Assembly: GCF_041200175.1 (NCBI RefSeq)
Contig: NZ_CP165727.1
Span: 6,079,501-6,143,500, forward strand
DNA length: 64,000 bases
Source: Streptomyces sp. R33
Lineage (GTDB): Bacteria; Actinomycetota; Actinomycetes; Streptomycetales; Streptomycetaceae
Reading direction: 5' to 3'
Of the stretch, positions 34,336-42,981 are shown in pieces (position 1 is the first letter of the stretch; each line of letters opens with the position of its first letter). The position numbers and the translations under genes are program-made. The notes beneath the pieces are model-generated. The model was given only the letters and a program-made list of their open reading frames with translations. It did no database searches and was not told the origin of the DNA.

Positions 34336-35148
34336 TCAGCCCCGTACGCCGCACAGGTGCAGCAGCGCCGCGACACCGCGGTACGGGTCGGTCCGTCCGG
34401 CGCGGTCCTCGGCGGCCAGCAGCTGCTCCAGCTCCTCGTCCGGGGGAAGTTCCTCGCCGGCCTCGGTCCCGTCGGTGAAGACGCGTACGCCGTACCAGGC
34501 CTGCAGCGGTGCGCCGATCCCGGACAGGGTGGCGGTGAGCCCGGCCAGCCGGTCGGCCCGTACCTCCAGGCCCAGCCGGTTCGTGTAGTCGATGGTGTCG
34601 AAGGCGGCCAGAGCGGCCGGCCAGTCGGCGTCCAGCCCGGGCCGCATCGCGAGGGCGTCGCCGTTGCGCACCAGCAGGGACAGCAGTCCGCCGGGTGCCA
34701 GCATCCGGGCCAGCCCGGCGAGCATCGCGTCCGGCTCGGGCACGTACATCAGAACGCCGTGGCACAGCACCACGTCGAAGCTGCCCGGCAGGAAGTGCGC
34801 GCCGGTCTCGCGGCCGTCGCCCTCCATGAGCCGGACCCGGTCCCGGATCCCGGCGGGCTCGGCCGCGAGCGCCTCCTGGGCGACGGCGAGCATGGCGGGG
34901 TCCTGCTCCAGTCCGGTGACCTTGTGCCCGGCGCGGGCGAGACGCAGCGCCTGGGTGCCCTGGCCCATGCCGACGTCCAGGACGCGCAGCCGCTGCCCGA
35001 CCGGGAAGCGGTGCGCGATCTGTTCGTCGACCTGCCGGCCCACGAGCTCCTGGCGGACGGCGTTGCGCAGTCCGCCCAAGCCCTCGAGCCACAGCCGGGC
35101 TCCCCCCGCGAAGCCGTCTCCCGACGCTCCGGGCTTCCCTCCGCTCAG
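34336..35148 (-). CDS. Class I SAM-dependent methyltransferase
   Basis: The Rossmann methyltransferase fold is clear: VLDVGMGQGTQALRLARAGHKVTGLEQD (motif I split as VLDVGMGQGTQAL and the acidic E at strand 2), the FDVVLCHGVLMYV acceptor strand, and LAPGGLLSLLV. No ATG or GTG lies between the conserved domain and the upstream DUF3043 gene in this frame. A CTG at 35148 overlaps the DUF3043 stop as CTGA, which fits coupled translation, so I end the gene there, giving 270 residues; a TTG inside the conserved region would be too late. The true start is uncertain. Substrate unknown. Confidence 0.85.
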   Translation of the reverse strand: MSGGKPGASGDGFAGGARLWLEGLGGLRNAVRQELVGRQVDEQIAHRFPVGQRLRVLDVGMGQGTQALRLARAGHKVTGLEQDPAMLAVAQEALAAEPAGIRDRVRLMEGDGRETGAHFLPGSFDVVLCHGVLMYVPEPDAMLAGLARMLAPGGLLSLLVRNGDALAMRPGLDADWPAALAAFDTIDYTNRLGLEVRADRLAGLTATLSGIGAPLQAWYGVRVFTDGTEAGEELPPDEELEQLLAAEDRAGRTDPYRGVAALLHLCGVRG

Positions 35149-35744
35149 GGCCGTTCCCCGCGCTTGACCTGCGGCTTCGGCAGGCGCAGTCGGCGCATCT
35201 GCAGGGTGCGCATCAGGCCGTACGCGACGGCGCCGCGGCGCGGCTCGTCGGGGAAGCGCGCGGCGAGGGCCTTGCGCAGGCGGAAGCCCATGCCGACGGA
35301 GTCGACGATGATCAGGGCGATCACGGCCAGCCACAGCATGAGGGCGATGTTCTGGATCGACGGCACCCGCACCATGCTGAGCACCAGGATGATCACTGCC
35401 AGCGGCAGGAACATCTCGGCGACGGAGAAGCGGGAGTCCACGAAGTCGCGGACGAACCGGCGGACGGGGCCCTTGTCGCGGGCGGGCAGATAGCGCTCGT
35501 CGCCACTGGCCAGCGCCTCGCGCTGCTTGGTCATCTCCACCCGGCGGCGCTCACGCGCACGCTTGGCGTCCTCCTTGCGGTTGCCGGTCGAGGCCACCAC
35601 GGCCTTGCGCTGCGACTGGGCCACAGCACGCTTCGGCGTCGGGCGGCCCTTCGGGGCCTGCGGGTCACGGGGCTGCGAGAGGTCGGCGGTCACCTTGTCG
35701 GTGGCTGCGGCCTTCTCTTCCTTGGAGGAACGGCTACCAAACAC
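35145..35744 (-). CDS. DUF3043 membrane protein
   Basis: GTG 35744 gives 199 residues; an ATG at 35753 would add three. A long basic N-terminus (KRARERRRVEMTKQRE) is followed by two membrane helices near residues 120-165 (FLPLAVIILVLSMV and IALMLWLAVIALIIVDSVGMG) and a basic C-terminus, MRRLRLPKPQVKRGERP. This is the DUF3043 pattern of actinobacteria. It leads an operon with the methyltransferase, overlapping its proposed start by four bases. No clear ribosome binding site is seen, so the mRNA may be leaderless. Function unknown. Confidence 0.85.
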   Translation of the reverse strand: MFGSRSSKEEKAAATDKVTADLSQPRDPQAPKGRPTPKRAVAQSQRKAVVASTGNRKEDAKRARERRRVEMTKQREALASGDERYLPARDKGPVRRFVRDFVDSRFSVAEMFLPLAVIILVLSMVRVPSIQNIALMLWLAVIALIIVDSVGMGFRLRKALAARFPDEPRRGAVAYGLMRTLQMRRLRLPKPQVKRGERP

Positions 35745-36014
35745 AAAACCCAAGCCTACGTGGTTGCGGGCGGGTACCCCACCCCGGCGGGGAACGATCC
35801 GGCAACGGCGGGCGTCTTCCCTGTGCAGGGTTCTTGCGGTGGGCGGGCTCGGGGGAGCACCTACTCCCTACGCCTGACAGGGGCAGGGGTGGAGTCGTTC
35901 TGGAGGAGGAGCGCATCCGCACAGGAACAGTGCGGTAATGGAGACAGGGCCCGTACTGTGGGTTCTGTCGGTGACCTGGAGCACAGTCCGTCTAGAAGGG
36001 GGCGCGCGAAGCCC

Positions 36015-36809
36015 ATGAGCGGTGTCATGAAGCGTATGGGGATGATCTTCCGCGCGAAGGCGAACAAGGCCCTGGACCGGGCCGAGGACCCGCGCGAGAC
36101 CCTCGACTACTCGTACCAGAAGCAGCTGGAGCTGCTTCAGAAGGTGCGCCGCGGCGTCGCCGACGTGGCGACCTCCCGCAAGCGCCTGGAGCTGCAGCTG
36201 AACCAGCTGCAGGGCCAGTCCGCCAAGCTCGAGGACCAGGGCCGCAAGGCCCTCGCCCTGGGCCGCGAGGACCTGGCGCGCGAGGCGCTGTCCCGGCGGG
36301 CCTCGCTGCAGCAGCAGGTCAGCGACCTGGAGGTGCAGCACCAGACCCTGCAGGGCGAGGAGGAGAAGCTGACCCTCGCCGCGCAGCGCCTGCAGGCCAA
36401 GGTGGATGCCTTCCGTACGAAGAAGGAGACCATCAAGGCCACGTACACGGCGGCGCAGGCGCAGACCCGGATCGCGGAGTCCTTCTCCGGCATCTCCGAG
36501 GAGATGAGCGACGTCGGCCTGGCCATCCAGCGGGCCGAGGACAAGACCGCCCAGCTGCAGGCCCGCGCCGGCGCGATCGACGAGCTGCTGGCCTCCGGCG
36601 CCCTCGACGACCAGAGCGGCCTCGGCTCCAAGGACGACATCCAGGCCGAGCTGGACCGCCTCTCCGGCGGTACGGACGTGGAGCTGGAGCTCCAGCGGAT
36701 GAAGGCCGAGCTGGCGGGCGGCCCGTCGGCGCAGCAGCAGGCCATCGAGGGCGGTGCCCCGGGCAGCGCCCAGCAGCCGCAGGCCCAGCACCGGTTCGAC
36801 AAGCAGTAG
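36015..36809 (+). CDS. pspA: PspA/IM30 (phage shock protein A) family
   Basis: PspA proteins stabilise stressed membranes as ESCRT-III-like oligomers. ATG 36015 gives 264 residues that begin MSGVMKRMGMIFRAK, an amphipathic membrane-binding helix. Almost all the rest is coiled coil, with the LDYSYQKQLELLQKVRRGV and EDPRETLDYSY patterns, ending in a Gln/Gly tail. In Streptomyces PspA is induced by cell-envelope stress. The gene is 13 bp before a PspAA-type gene, which usually accompanies it. A 270-bp gap upstream holds the promoter; I could not place a sigma-E site with confidence. Confidence 0.95.
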   Translation: MSGVMKRMGMIFRAKANKALDRAEDPRETLDYSYQKQLELLQKVRRGVADVATSRKRLELQLNQLQGQSAKLEDQGRKALALGREDLAREALSRRASLQQQVSDLEVQHQTLQGEEEKLTLAAQRLQAKVDAFRTKKETIKATYTAAQAQTRIAESFSGISEEMSDVGLAIQRAEDKTAQLQARAGAIDELLASGALDDQSGLGSKDDIQAELDRLSGGTDVELELQRMKAELAGGPSAQQQAIEGGAPGSAQQPQAQHRFDKQ

Positions 36810-36822
36810 GACGGGGCCCGTC

Positions 36823-37101
36823 ATGATTGTCCGCATCATGGGGGAAGGCCAGGTGAAGGTGGCCGACAGCCACTTCACCGAGCTCAACAAGCTGGACGAC
36901 GACCTGCTCGCGGAGATGGAGAGCGGTGACGAGCAAGGTTTCCGGCGCACGCTGTGCGCGCTGCTCGAGGCCGTACGGCGGCTCGGCGAGCCGCTGCCGG
37001 ACGATGCGCTGGAGCCGTCCGAGCTGATCCTGCCCGCGGAGGACGCCTCGCTCGACGAGGTCAAGGAGATGCTCAGCGACGACGGCCTGATCCCGGGCTG
37101 A
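36823..37101 (+). CDS. pspAA: PspA-associated protein PspAA
   Basis: ATG 36823 gives 92 residues beginning MIVRIMGEGQVKVADSHF. The pattern is that of PspAA proteins: a beta-rich start, then FTELNKLDDDLLAEMES, a helical Leu/Glu segment, and an acidic end with ILPAEDASLDEVKEMLSDDGLIPG. It has no membrane helix. It directly follows pspA and is almost certainly cotranscribed. The family is thought to act with PspA at the membrane; its precise role is not known. Confidence 0.88.
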   Translation: MIVRIMGEGQVKVADSHFTELNKLDDDLLAEMESGDEQGFRRTLCALLEAVRRLGEPLPDDALEPSELILPAEDASLDEVKEMLSDDGLIPG

Positions 37102-37128
37102 ACCGCCCGGCAGGACAGGGACGTGACG

Positions 37129-37164
37129 GCGCCCGGCCGCCCCCTCGCGGGGGCGGCCGGGCGC
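37129..37164. terminator. Bidirectional terminator hairpin
   Basis: A perfect 16-bp stem GCGCCCGGCCGCCCCC (37129-37144) with 37149-37164 and a TCGC tetraloop lies between the convergent pspAA and membrane-protein genes. Confidence 0.85.
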
Positions 37165-37166
37165 GC

Positions 37167-37937
37167 TCAGTGCTTCGTCGGCTTCGAGACCGCCGTCCGC
37201 TCCGGATCCGGGGTCCCGCCGATGAAGTTCTCGAACCTGCGGCGCGGGGCCGCCCACCGCCGGTCGTGGTGGAACGCGCGCAGCTTGGCCTTGGCGCGGG
37301 CCCGCGGGCGCTTCGCGTAGAACCTCTTCGCGTAGGGGGAGCCGGGCCGGGCCAGCCGGATCGCCCCGATCAGCGCCACGAAGGGGATGACGGTGCCGAA
37401 GAACGCGGTGCGCGCCTTGCCCTTCCACAGGGCGATCAGGGCCAGGAAGAAGTTCGTCGCGGTGTTCATGATGATGAGCCCGCGGCTCTGCCGCTCGTCG
37501 GCGGTCAGGTCGTTGACGCCGAACGGCAGGAACCCGCCCAGAACCAGCGCCACCAGCGCGGCCGTCAGCACCACGATCTCGACGCTCTTGCGGCCCTGTT
37601 CGCTCCAGTAGACGTCGTCGAGGTGCAGGATCAGCGCGAACTCGTCCAGCACCAGGCCGGCGCCCAGCCCGAAGATGACGGCGGAGAGCAGCGCGCCGAA
37701 TCCGTGCCGGCCGCTGCCGACGGCCCCGAACCCGCCGATGATCACGAGGACGACGCCGGGCACCACGTGGTGGATGTGCAGGCCGCCCGGGGTGACGTTC
37801 TTGAACGGCCCCCGCCCGGCCCGGATCAGCCGGGTGATCACACGGGTGACGAGGAACGACATCACGAACGAGAGCAGGGCGAGGAGCAGGGGGAGCTTCC
37901 CCGGTTCGACGATGTTCCGGTACCACCAGTGACCCAT
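37167..37937 (-). CDS. Multi-pass membrane protein, function unknown
   Basis: ATG 37937 follows GGGAGCC and gives 256 residues. About six membrane helices occupy residues 15-200. A conserved GGLHIHHVVPGVVLV segment, with three histidines at the end of a helix, could bind metal or haem. LVLDEFALILHLDDVYW carries acidic and His residues in the membrane region. The C-terminus is basic and soluble (KRPRARAKAKLRAF). I do not recognise a named family. It is divergent from cobS, whose start is 87 bp away. Confidence 0.75.
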   Translation of the reverse strand: MGHWWYRNIVEPGKLPLLLALLSFVMSFLVTRVITRLIRAGRGPFKNVTPGGLHIHHVVPGVVLVIIGGFGAVGSGRHGFGALLSAVIFGLGAGLVLDEFALILHLDDVYWSEQGRKSVEIVVLTAALVALVLGGFLPFGVNDLTADERQSRGLIIMNTATNFFLALIALWKGKARTAFFGTVIPFVALIGAIRLARPGSPYAKRFYAKRPRARAKAKLRAFHHDRRWAAPRRRFENFIGGTPDPERTAVSKPTKH

Positions 37938-38023
37938 ACCGCCGGCTCCCTGTTGTGGGCAGCTCCCCAATTTCCCGTATGCGGCAATTTACCGCCCTCG
38001 GAGAGCGGGTAGCGTTCGCGCCG

Positions 38024-38857
38024 ATGAAAGATTCGTTCGACGACCAGCCCCCCGCGCCGCCCCTGACGCCGCCCGCGGAGCGCGCCTCGCTGCGCGACGG
38101 CCTGCGCTTCGCGTTCGGCACGCTCACCGTGCTGCCCGCCCGCATCACCCGCTGGGACCGGCCCGCGGCCCGTACCGGCATGGCCTGTGCGCCGCTCGCC
38201 GGGCTGGTCGTGGGCCTGCTCGCCGCCGTGCCGGGGGTGCTGCTGCTGCTCCTGGGCGGCGGCCCGCTGCTCGCGGCGGCCGTCACCGTCGCCGTACCGG
38301 CCGCCCTGACCCGGGCGCTGCACCTCGACGGGCTCGCCGACACCGCCGACGGGCTGGGCAGCGCGAAGCCGGCCGAGACGGCCCTGCGGATCATGAAGCA
38401 GTCCGACATCGGCCCCTTCGGGGTGGTGGCGCTGCTGCTGGTGCTGATGGCCCAGGCCGGGGCGCTGGCCGACCTCTACGCCGAGAGCTGGTTCCACGGG
38501 GCCCTGGCGACGGTCATCGCGGCCGTCACCGCCCGGCTGGCCATGACCATGGCCGCCCGTGACGGCGTACCGCCGGCCCGCCCCGAGGGGCTGGGGGCGG
38601 CGGTCGCCGGAGTGCTCCCCAAGGGCTCGGCCATCGGGATCGCCGCACTGGTGGCCGTCCTGGCCGGGGCCGCCGCCCTGCCGGTGGGCCCGGGGGCCGC
38701 CGTGCAGTGCGCGGCCGCGGTCCTGATCGCCCTGGCGGCGGCGGAACACCTGCTCCGCCGCTGCGTACGCCGCTTCGACGGGGTCACGGGCGACGTGTTC
38801 GGCGCCCTCGCCGAGGTCTCGGCGACGACGGCCCTGATCGTCCTGGCCCTGGGCTGA
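38024..38857 (+). CDS. cobS: Adenosylcobinamide-GDP ribazoletransferase
   Basis: CobS joins alpha-ribazole to adenosylcobinamide-GDP at the membrane. ATG 38024 gives 277 residues with about seven membrane helices. The catalytic acidic motif is RALHLDGLADTADGLG, and the MKQSDIGPFGVVALLL segment is also typical. The soluble first 28 residues are Pro-rich. Together with the cobU and cobT genes 4-6 kb away it completes lower-ligand assembly. It has its own promoter region and is followed 18 bp later by a response regulator gene with which it may be cotranscribed. Confidence 0.94.
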   Translation: MKDSFDDQPPAPPLTPPAERASLRDGLRFAFGTLTVLPARITRWDRPAARTGMACAPLAGLVVGLLAAVPGVLLLLLGGGPLLAAAVTVAVPAALTRALHLDGLADTADGLGSAKPAETALRIMKQSDIGPFGVVALLLVLMAQAGALADLYAESWFHGALATVIAAVTARLAMTMAARDGVPPARPEGLGAAVAGVLPKGSAIGIAALVAVLAGAAALPVGPGAAVQCAAAVLIALAAAEHLLRRCVRRFDGVTGDVFGALAEVSATTALIVLALG

Positions 38858-38874
38858 CCCGTAGGGTTCGGGGC

Positions 38875-39576
38875 GTGGAAGAGACGCCGACGACCATCAG
38901 GGTGCTGCTCGCCGACGACCAGGCCCTGCTCCGCAGCGCCTTCAAGGTGCTGGTCGACTCCGAGCCCGACATGGAGGTCGTCGGCGAGGCTTGCGACGGC
39001 GCCCAGGCCTGCGAACTCGCCCGGGCAACCCGGCCCGACGTGGTCCTCATGGACATCCGGATGCCCGGCACCGACGGTCTCGCCGCCACCCGCATGATCA
39101 GCGCCGACCCCGAACTCGCCGCCGTCCGCGTGGTCATGCTGACGACCTTCGAGGTCGACGAGTACGTCGTCCAGTCCCTGCGGGCCGGCGCCTCCGGGTT
39201 CCTCGGCAAGGGCGCCGAGCCCGAGGAGCTGCTCAACGCCATCCGCGTCGCCGCAGCCGGGGAGGCGCTGCTGTCCCCGGCGGCCACCAAAGGGCTCATC
39301 GCCACCTTCCTCGCCCAGGGCGGCGGCGCCGACCCCGCCGGACCCGCCGCCGTGCACGCCGAGCGGCTCGCCGCGCTGACCGTCCGGGAGCGCGAGGTCC
39401 TCGTCCACGTCGCCGCGGGCCTGTCCAACGACGAGATCGCCCGCCGGCTCGAGGTCAGCCCGCTCACCGTCAAAACCCATGTGAACCGGGCCATGGCGAA
39501 GCTCGGCGCCCGCGATCGCGCCCAACTGGTGGTCATCGCCTACGAATCGGGACTGGTCCGGCCCCGGGCCGAGTAG
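38875..39576 (+). CDS. NarL/LuxR-type response regulator
   Basis: GTG 38875 gives 233 residues. The receiver domain has the acidic pair in VLLADDQALLR, the phosphorylated Asp in DVVLMDIRMPG (about residue 59), and LTTFEVDEYV. The conserved lysine is in FLGKGAEPEELL. The GerE-type helix-turn-helix is LTVREREVLVHVAAGLSNDEIARRL followed by SPLTVKTHVNRAMAKLG (read as two parts). No kinase gene is adjacent; the only HisKA_3 kinase in the window is at 27632-28846. An RND exporter gene follows, a common pairing. Confidence 0.93.
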   Translation: MEETPTTIRVLLADDQALLRSAFKVLVDSEPDMEVVGEACDGAQACELARATRPDVVLMDIRMPGTDGLAATRMISADPELAAVRVVMLTTFEVDEYVVQSLRAGASGFLGKGAEPEELLNAIRVAAAGEALLSPAATKGLIATFLAQGGGADPAGPAAVHAERLAALTVREREVLVHVAAGLSNDEIARRLEVSPLTVKTHVNRAMAKLGARDRAQLVVIAYESGLVRPRAE

Positions 39577-39751
39577 GGCCACGGCCGGCCGCAGGGCCGT
39601 GGAGTACGGCCGCGTACTGCGGACGCGGTATGCGGCGTATAAAGACGCGGGACCTGGGGGCGACGCAGCGCCGCCCCGGCGTACGGAAGGCTGAAGGCCC
39701 GCGGCCTTCAGGCCCAGCCCCGCGCACGCCACAGCAGAGAGATCCCAACCC

Positions 39752-42700
39752 ATGTCCTGGCTGTCCCGCTTCAGCCTGGCGCAGAGAGCGCTGGTCGGCC
39801 TCGTGTCGATCACCGCACTGCTCTTCGGCGCCATAGCCATCCCGCAGCTCAAGCAGCAGCTGCTGCCGTCCATCGAACTGCCGATGGTGTCCGTGCTCGC
39901 GCCGTACCAGGGCGCCTCGCCCGACGTGGTGGAGAAGCAGGTCATCGAACCGATCGAGGCCACGCTCAAGGGCGTCGACGGCATCACCGGCATCACCTCC
40001 ACCGCCAGCGAGGGCAACGCCCTCATCATGGCCAAGTTCGACTACGGCGACAGCGGCACCAAGCAGCTCGTCGCCGACGTCCAGCAGGCCGTGAACCGGG
40101 CGCGCGTACGGCTGCCCGCCGAGGTGGACCCGCAGGTCGTGGCCGGTTCCACCGACGACATCCCGACCGTCGTCCTCGCCGTCACCTCGGACAAGGACCA
40201 GCAGGCGCTCGCCGACCAGCTGAACCGTTCCGTCGTCCCCGTCCTCGAGGACATCGAGGGCGTCGGCCAGGTCAGCGTCGACGGGGTCCAGGACCTCCAG
40301 ATCGCCGTCACCCCCGACAACGCCAAGCTCGCGGCGGCCGGCCTCGACGGCGCCGCCCTCGCGCAGGGCCTCCAGGCGGGCGGCGCGACCGTCCCCGCCG
40401 GCTCCTTCGACGAGGCGGGCAAGAACCGGACCGTCCGCGTCGGCGGCGGCTACACCTCCCTCGCCCAGCTCGAGGACCTGCGCCTGAGCGCCGGCCCCGG
40501 CAAGCCGGCCGTGCGCCTGGCCGACGTCGCCACCGTCAAGCAGGAGCCCGCCAAGGCCGTCTCCATCACCCGCACCAACGGCAAGCCCAGCCTCGCCCTC
40601 GTCCTCACCATGGACAAGGACGGCAGCGCCGTCGCGATCTCCGACGCCGTCCAGGACAAGCTGCCCGAGCTGCGCACCGCGCTCGGCGCCGGCGCCGAGC
40701 TGACCGTCGTCAGCGACCAGGGCCCGCCCGTCGCCAAGTCCATCTCCAGCCTCACCACCGAGGGCCTGCTCGGCCTGCTCTTCGCGGTGATCGTGATCCT
40801 GGTCTTCCTGGCCTCGCTGCGCTCGACGCTGGTCACCGCGGTCTCCATCCCGCTGTCCGTGGTCCTCGCGCTGATCGTGCTGTGGACCCGCGACCTGTCG
40901 CTCAACATGCTGACCCTGGGCGCGCTCACCATCGCCATCGGCCGCGTCGTCGACGACTCGATCGTGGTCCTGGAGAACATCAAGCGCCACCTCGGCTACG
41001 GCGAGGAGCGCGAGGCCGCCATCATCACCGCGGTCAAGGAGGTCGCCGGCGCGGTCACCTCCTCCACGCTCACCACCGTCGCCGTCTTCCTGCCGATCGC
41101 CTTCGTCGGCGGCATGGTCGGCGAGTTCTTCGGCCCGTTCTCCCTCACCGTCGCCGCGGCCCTGCTGGCCTCGCTGATCGTCTCCCTGACGGTCGTGCCG
41201 GTGCTCTCCTACTGGTTCCTGCGCGCGCCGAAGGGCGTGGTGGCCGGCGACCCCGAGAGTGCGGCGAAGGCGCGGCGCGAAGCCGAGGAGAAGGAGGCGA
41301 AGAGCCGTCTCCAGCGGTTCTACGTACGGGCCCTGGGGCTGGTCACCCGCCGCCGGATCGCCACCCTCGTCGTCGCGGTCGTCGTCCTCATCGCCACGTT
41401 CGGGATGGCGCCCCTGCTGAAGACCAACTTCTTCGACCAGGGCGAGCAGAGCGTCCTGACGGTCAAGCAGCAGCTGCCCCCGGGCACCTCGCTGGCCGCC
41501 TCCGACGCTGCCGGCCGGCGGGTCGAGAAGGCCCTGACCGAGGTCAAGGGCGTCAAGGACTACCAGGTCACCGTCGGCTCCTCCGGTTTCCTGGCCGCCT
41601 TCGGCGGCGGTACGGGCTCCAACCAGGCCTCGTACCAGGTCACCCTGGAGGACTCCGGCGACTCCGAGGGCGTCAAGAAGCGCATCGAGGACGCCCTCGG
41701 CAAGCTCGACGGCATCGGCGACACCAGCATCTCGGCGGGCGGCGGCTTCGGCAGCCAGAATCTCAGCGTGGTCGTCAAGGCGGGCGACGCGGCCGTCCTC
41801 GCCCAGGCCGCCGAGCAGGTCCGGGCCGAGGTGGCCACGCTCGACGACGTCACCGACGTGCAGAGCGACCTGTCCCAGTCCGTGCCCCGGATCTCGGTCA
41901 CCGCCACCCCGAAGGCCGCCGAGGCGGGCCTGAACCAGGCCGCGCTCGGCGCGATCGTGGCCCAGGCCGTACGGGGCAATCCGGCGGGCAAGGCCGTACT
42001 GGACAACACCGAGCGGGACATCGTCATCAAGTCCGCGCAGCCGGCCACCACCCTGGCCGAACTGCAGGCGCTCCCGGTCGGCCCGGTCAAGCTCGGCGAC
42101 GTCGCCGAGGTCAAGGAGGTCCCCGGCCCGGTCTCGATGACCCGGATCGACGGCGCCCGCGCCGCCACCGTCACCGCGAAGCCGGTGGGCGACAACACCG
42201 GCGCGATCGGCGCCGCGCTCCAGACGAAGATCAGCGCACTGGACCTGCCCGACGGGGCCACGGCCACCATCGGCGGCGTCTCCGAGGACCAGGGCGAGGC
42301 CTTCGCCTCGCTGGGCCTGGCCATGCTCGCGGCCATCGCCATCGTGTTCATGCTGCTCGTGGCCACGTTCCGGTCGCTGATCCAGCCGCTGGTCCTGCTG
42401 GTGTCCATCCCGTTCGCGGCGACCGGCGCGCTCGGCCTGCTGCTCGTGACCGGCACCCCGCTGGGGGTCCCGGCCATGATCGGCATGCTGATGCTCATCG
42501 GCATCGTCGTGACCAACGCGATCGTCCTGATCGACCTGGTCAACCAGTACCGCGCCCAGGGCCTCGGCGTCGTCGAAGCCGTCATCGAGGGCGGCCGGCA
42601 CCGCCTGCGCCCGATCCTCATGACGGCCCTCGCGACGATCTTCGCGCTGCTCCCGATGGCGCTCGGCGTCACCGGCGAGGGCGGGTTCATCTCGCAGCCG

Positions 42701-42895
42701 CTCGCGGTCGTGGTGATCGGCGGCCTGGTCAGCTCGACCCTGCTGACGCTGCTCCTGGTGCCGACGCTGTACACGATGATCGAGCTCCGCAAGGAGCGCC
42801 GCCGCGCCAGGCGCGAGGCCAGGCGGACGGCCCGCCTGAGGGTGGTCCCGTCCCCGGACGAGTCCTCGGACGAGGAGTCCCCGGTCACGGTCTGA
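39752..42895 (+). CDS. RND superfamily efflux transporter (AcrB/HAE1-like)
   Basis: This 1047-residue protein has the RND duplicated layout: helix 1, a large extracellular domain (residues 35-330), helices 2-6, a second large domain, and helices 8-12. Recognisable parts are LPSIELPMVSVLAPYQGASPDVVEKQV (first loop), RVVDDSIVVLENIKRHL with the proton-relay acidic residues, and GGRHRLRPILMTALATIFALLPMALG. It ends in a basic tail. Full-size AcrB-like RND proteins are less usual in Gram-positive bacteria, where no outer-membrane partner exists; no membrane-fusion gene is adjacent. Regulation by the preceding response regulator is likely. Confidence 0.92.
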   Translation: MSWLSRFSLAQRALVGLVSITALLFGAIAIPQLKQQLLPSIELPMVSVLAPYQGASPDVVEKQVIEPIEATLKGVDGITGITSTASEGNALIMAKFDYGDSGTKQLVADVQQAVNRARVRLPAEVDPQVVAGSTDDIPTVVLAVTSDKDQQALADQLNRSVVPVLEDIEGVGQVSVDGVQDLQIAVTPDNAKLAAAGLDGAALAQGLQAGGATVPAGSFDEAGKNRTVRVGGGYTSLAQLEDLRLSAGPGKPAVRLADVATVKQEPAKAVSITRTNGKPSLALVLTMDKDGSAVAISDAVQDKLPELRTALGAGAELTVVSDQGPPVAKSISSLTTEGLLGLLFAVIVILVFLASLRSTLVTAVSIPLSVVLALIVLWTRDLSLNMLTLGALTIAIGRVVDDSIVVLENIKRHLGYGEEREAAIITAVKEVAGAVTSSTLTTVAVFLPIAFVGGMVGEFFGPFSLTVAAALLASLIVSLTVVPVLSYWFLRAPKGVVAGDPESAAKARREAEEKEAKSRLQRFYVRALGLVTRRRIATLVVAVVVLIATFGMAPLLKTNFFDQGEQSVLTVKQQLPPGTSLAASDAAGRRVEKALTEVKGVKDYQVTVGSSGFLAAFGGGTGSNQASYQVTLEDSGDSEGVKKRIEDALGKLDGIGDTSISAGGGFGSQNLSVVVKAGDAAVLAQAAEQVRAEVATLDDVTDVQSDLSQSVPRISVTATPKAAEAGLNQAALGAIVAQAVRGNPAGKAVLDNTERDIVIKSAQPATTLAELQALPVGPVKLGDVAEVKEVPGPVSMTRIDGARAATVTAKPVGDNTGAIGAALQTKISALDLPDGATATIGGVSEDQGEAFASLGLAMLAAIAIVFMLLVATFRSLIQPLVLLVSIPFAATGALGLLLVTGTPLGVPAMIGMLMLIGIVVTNAIVLIDLVNQYRAQGLGVVEAVIEGGRHRLRPILMTALATIFALLPMALGVTGEGGFISQPLAVVVIGGLVSSTLLTLLLVPTLYTMIELRKERRRARREARRTARLRVVPSPDESSDEESPVTV

Positions 42896-42914
42896 CGCAC
42901 GTCCGACGGACGAC

Positions 42915-42950
42915 GAAGGGCCGCCCCCTCGATCGAGGGGGCGGCCCTTC
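42915..42950. terminator. Bidirectional terminator hairpin
   Basis: A perfect 16-bp stem (42915-42930 with 42935-42950) with loop GATC lies between the convergent RND and nadA genes. Confidence 0.87.
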
Positions 42951-42981
42951 GGGCGTACTGCGGGCGTACGGGAGGAGACGG

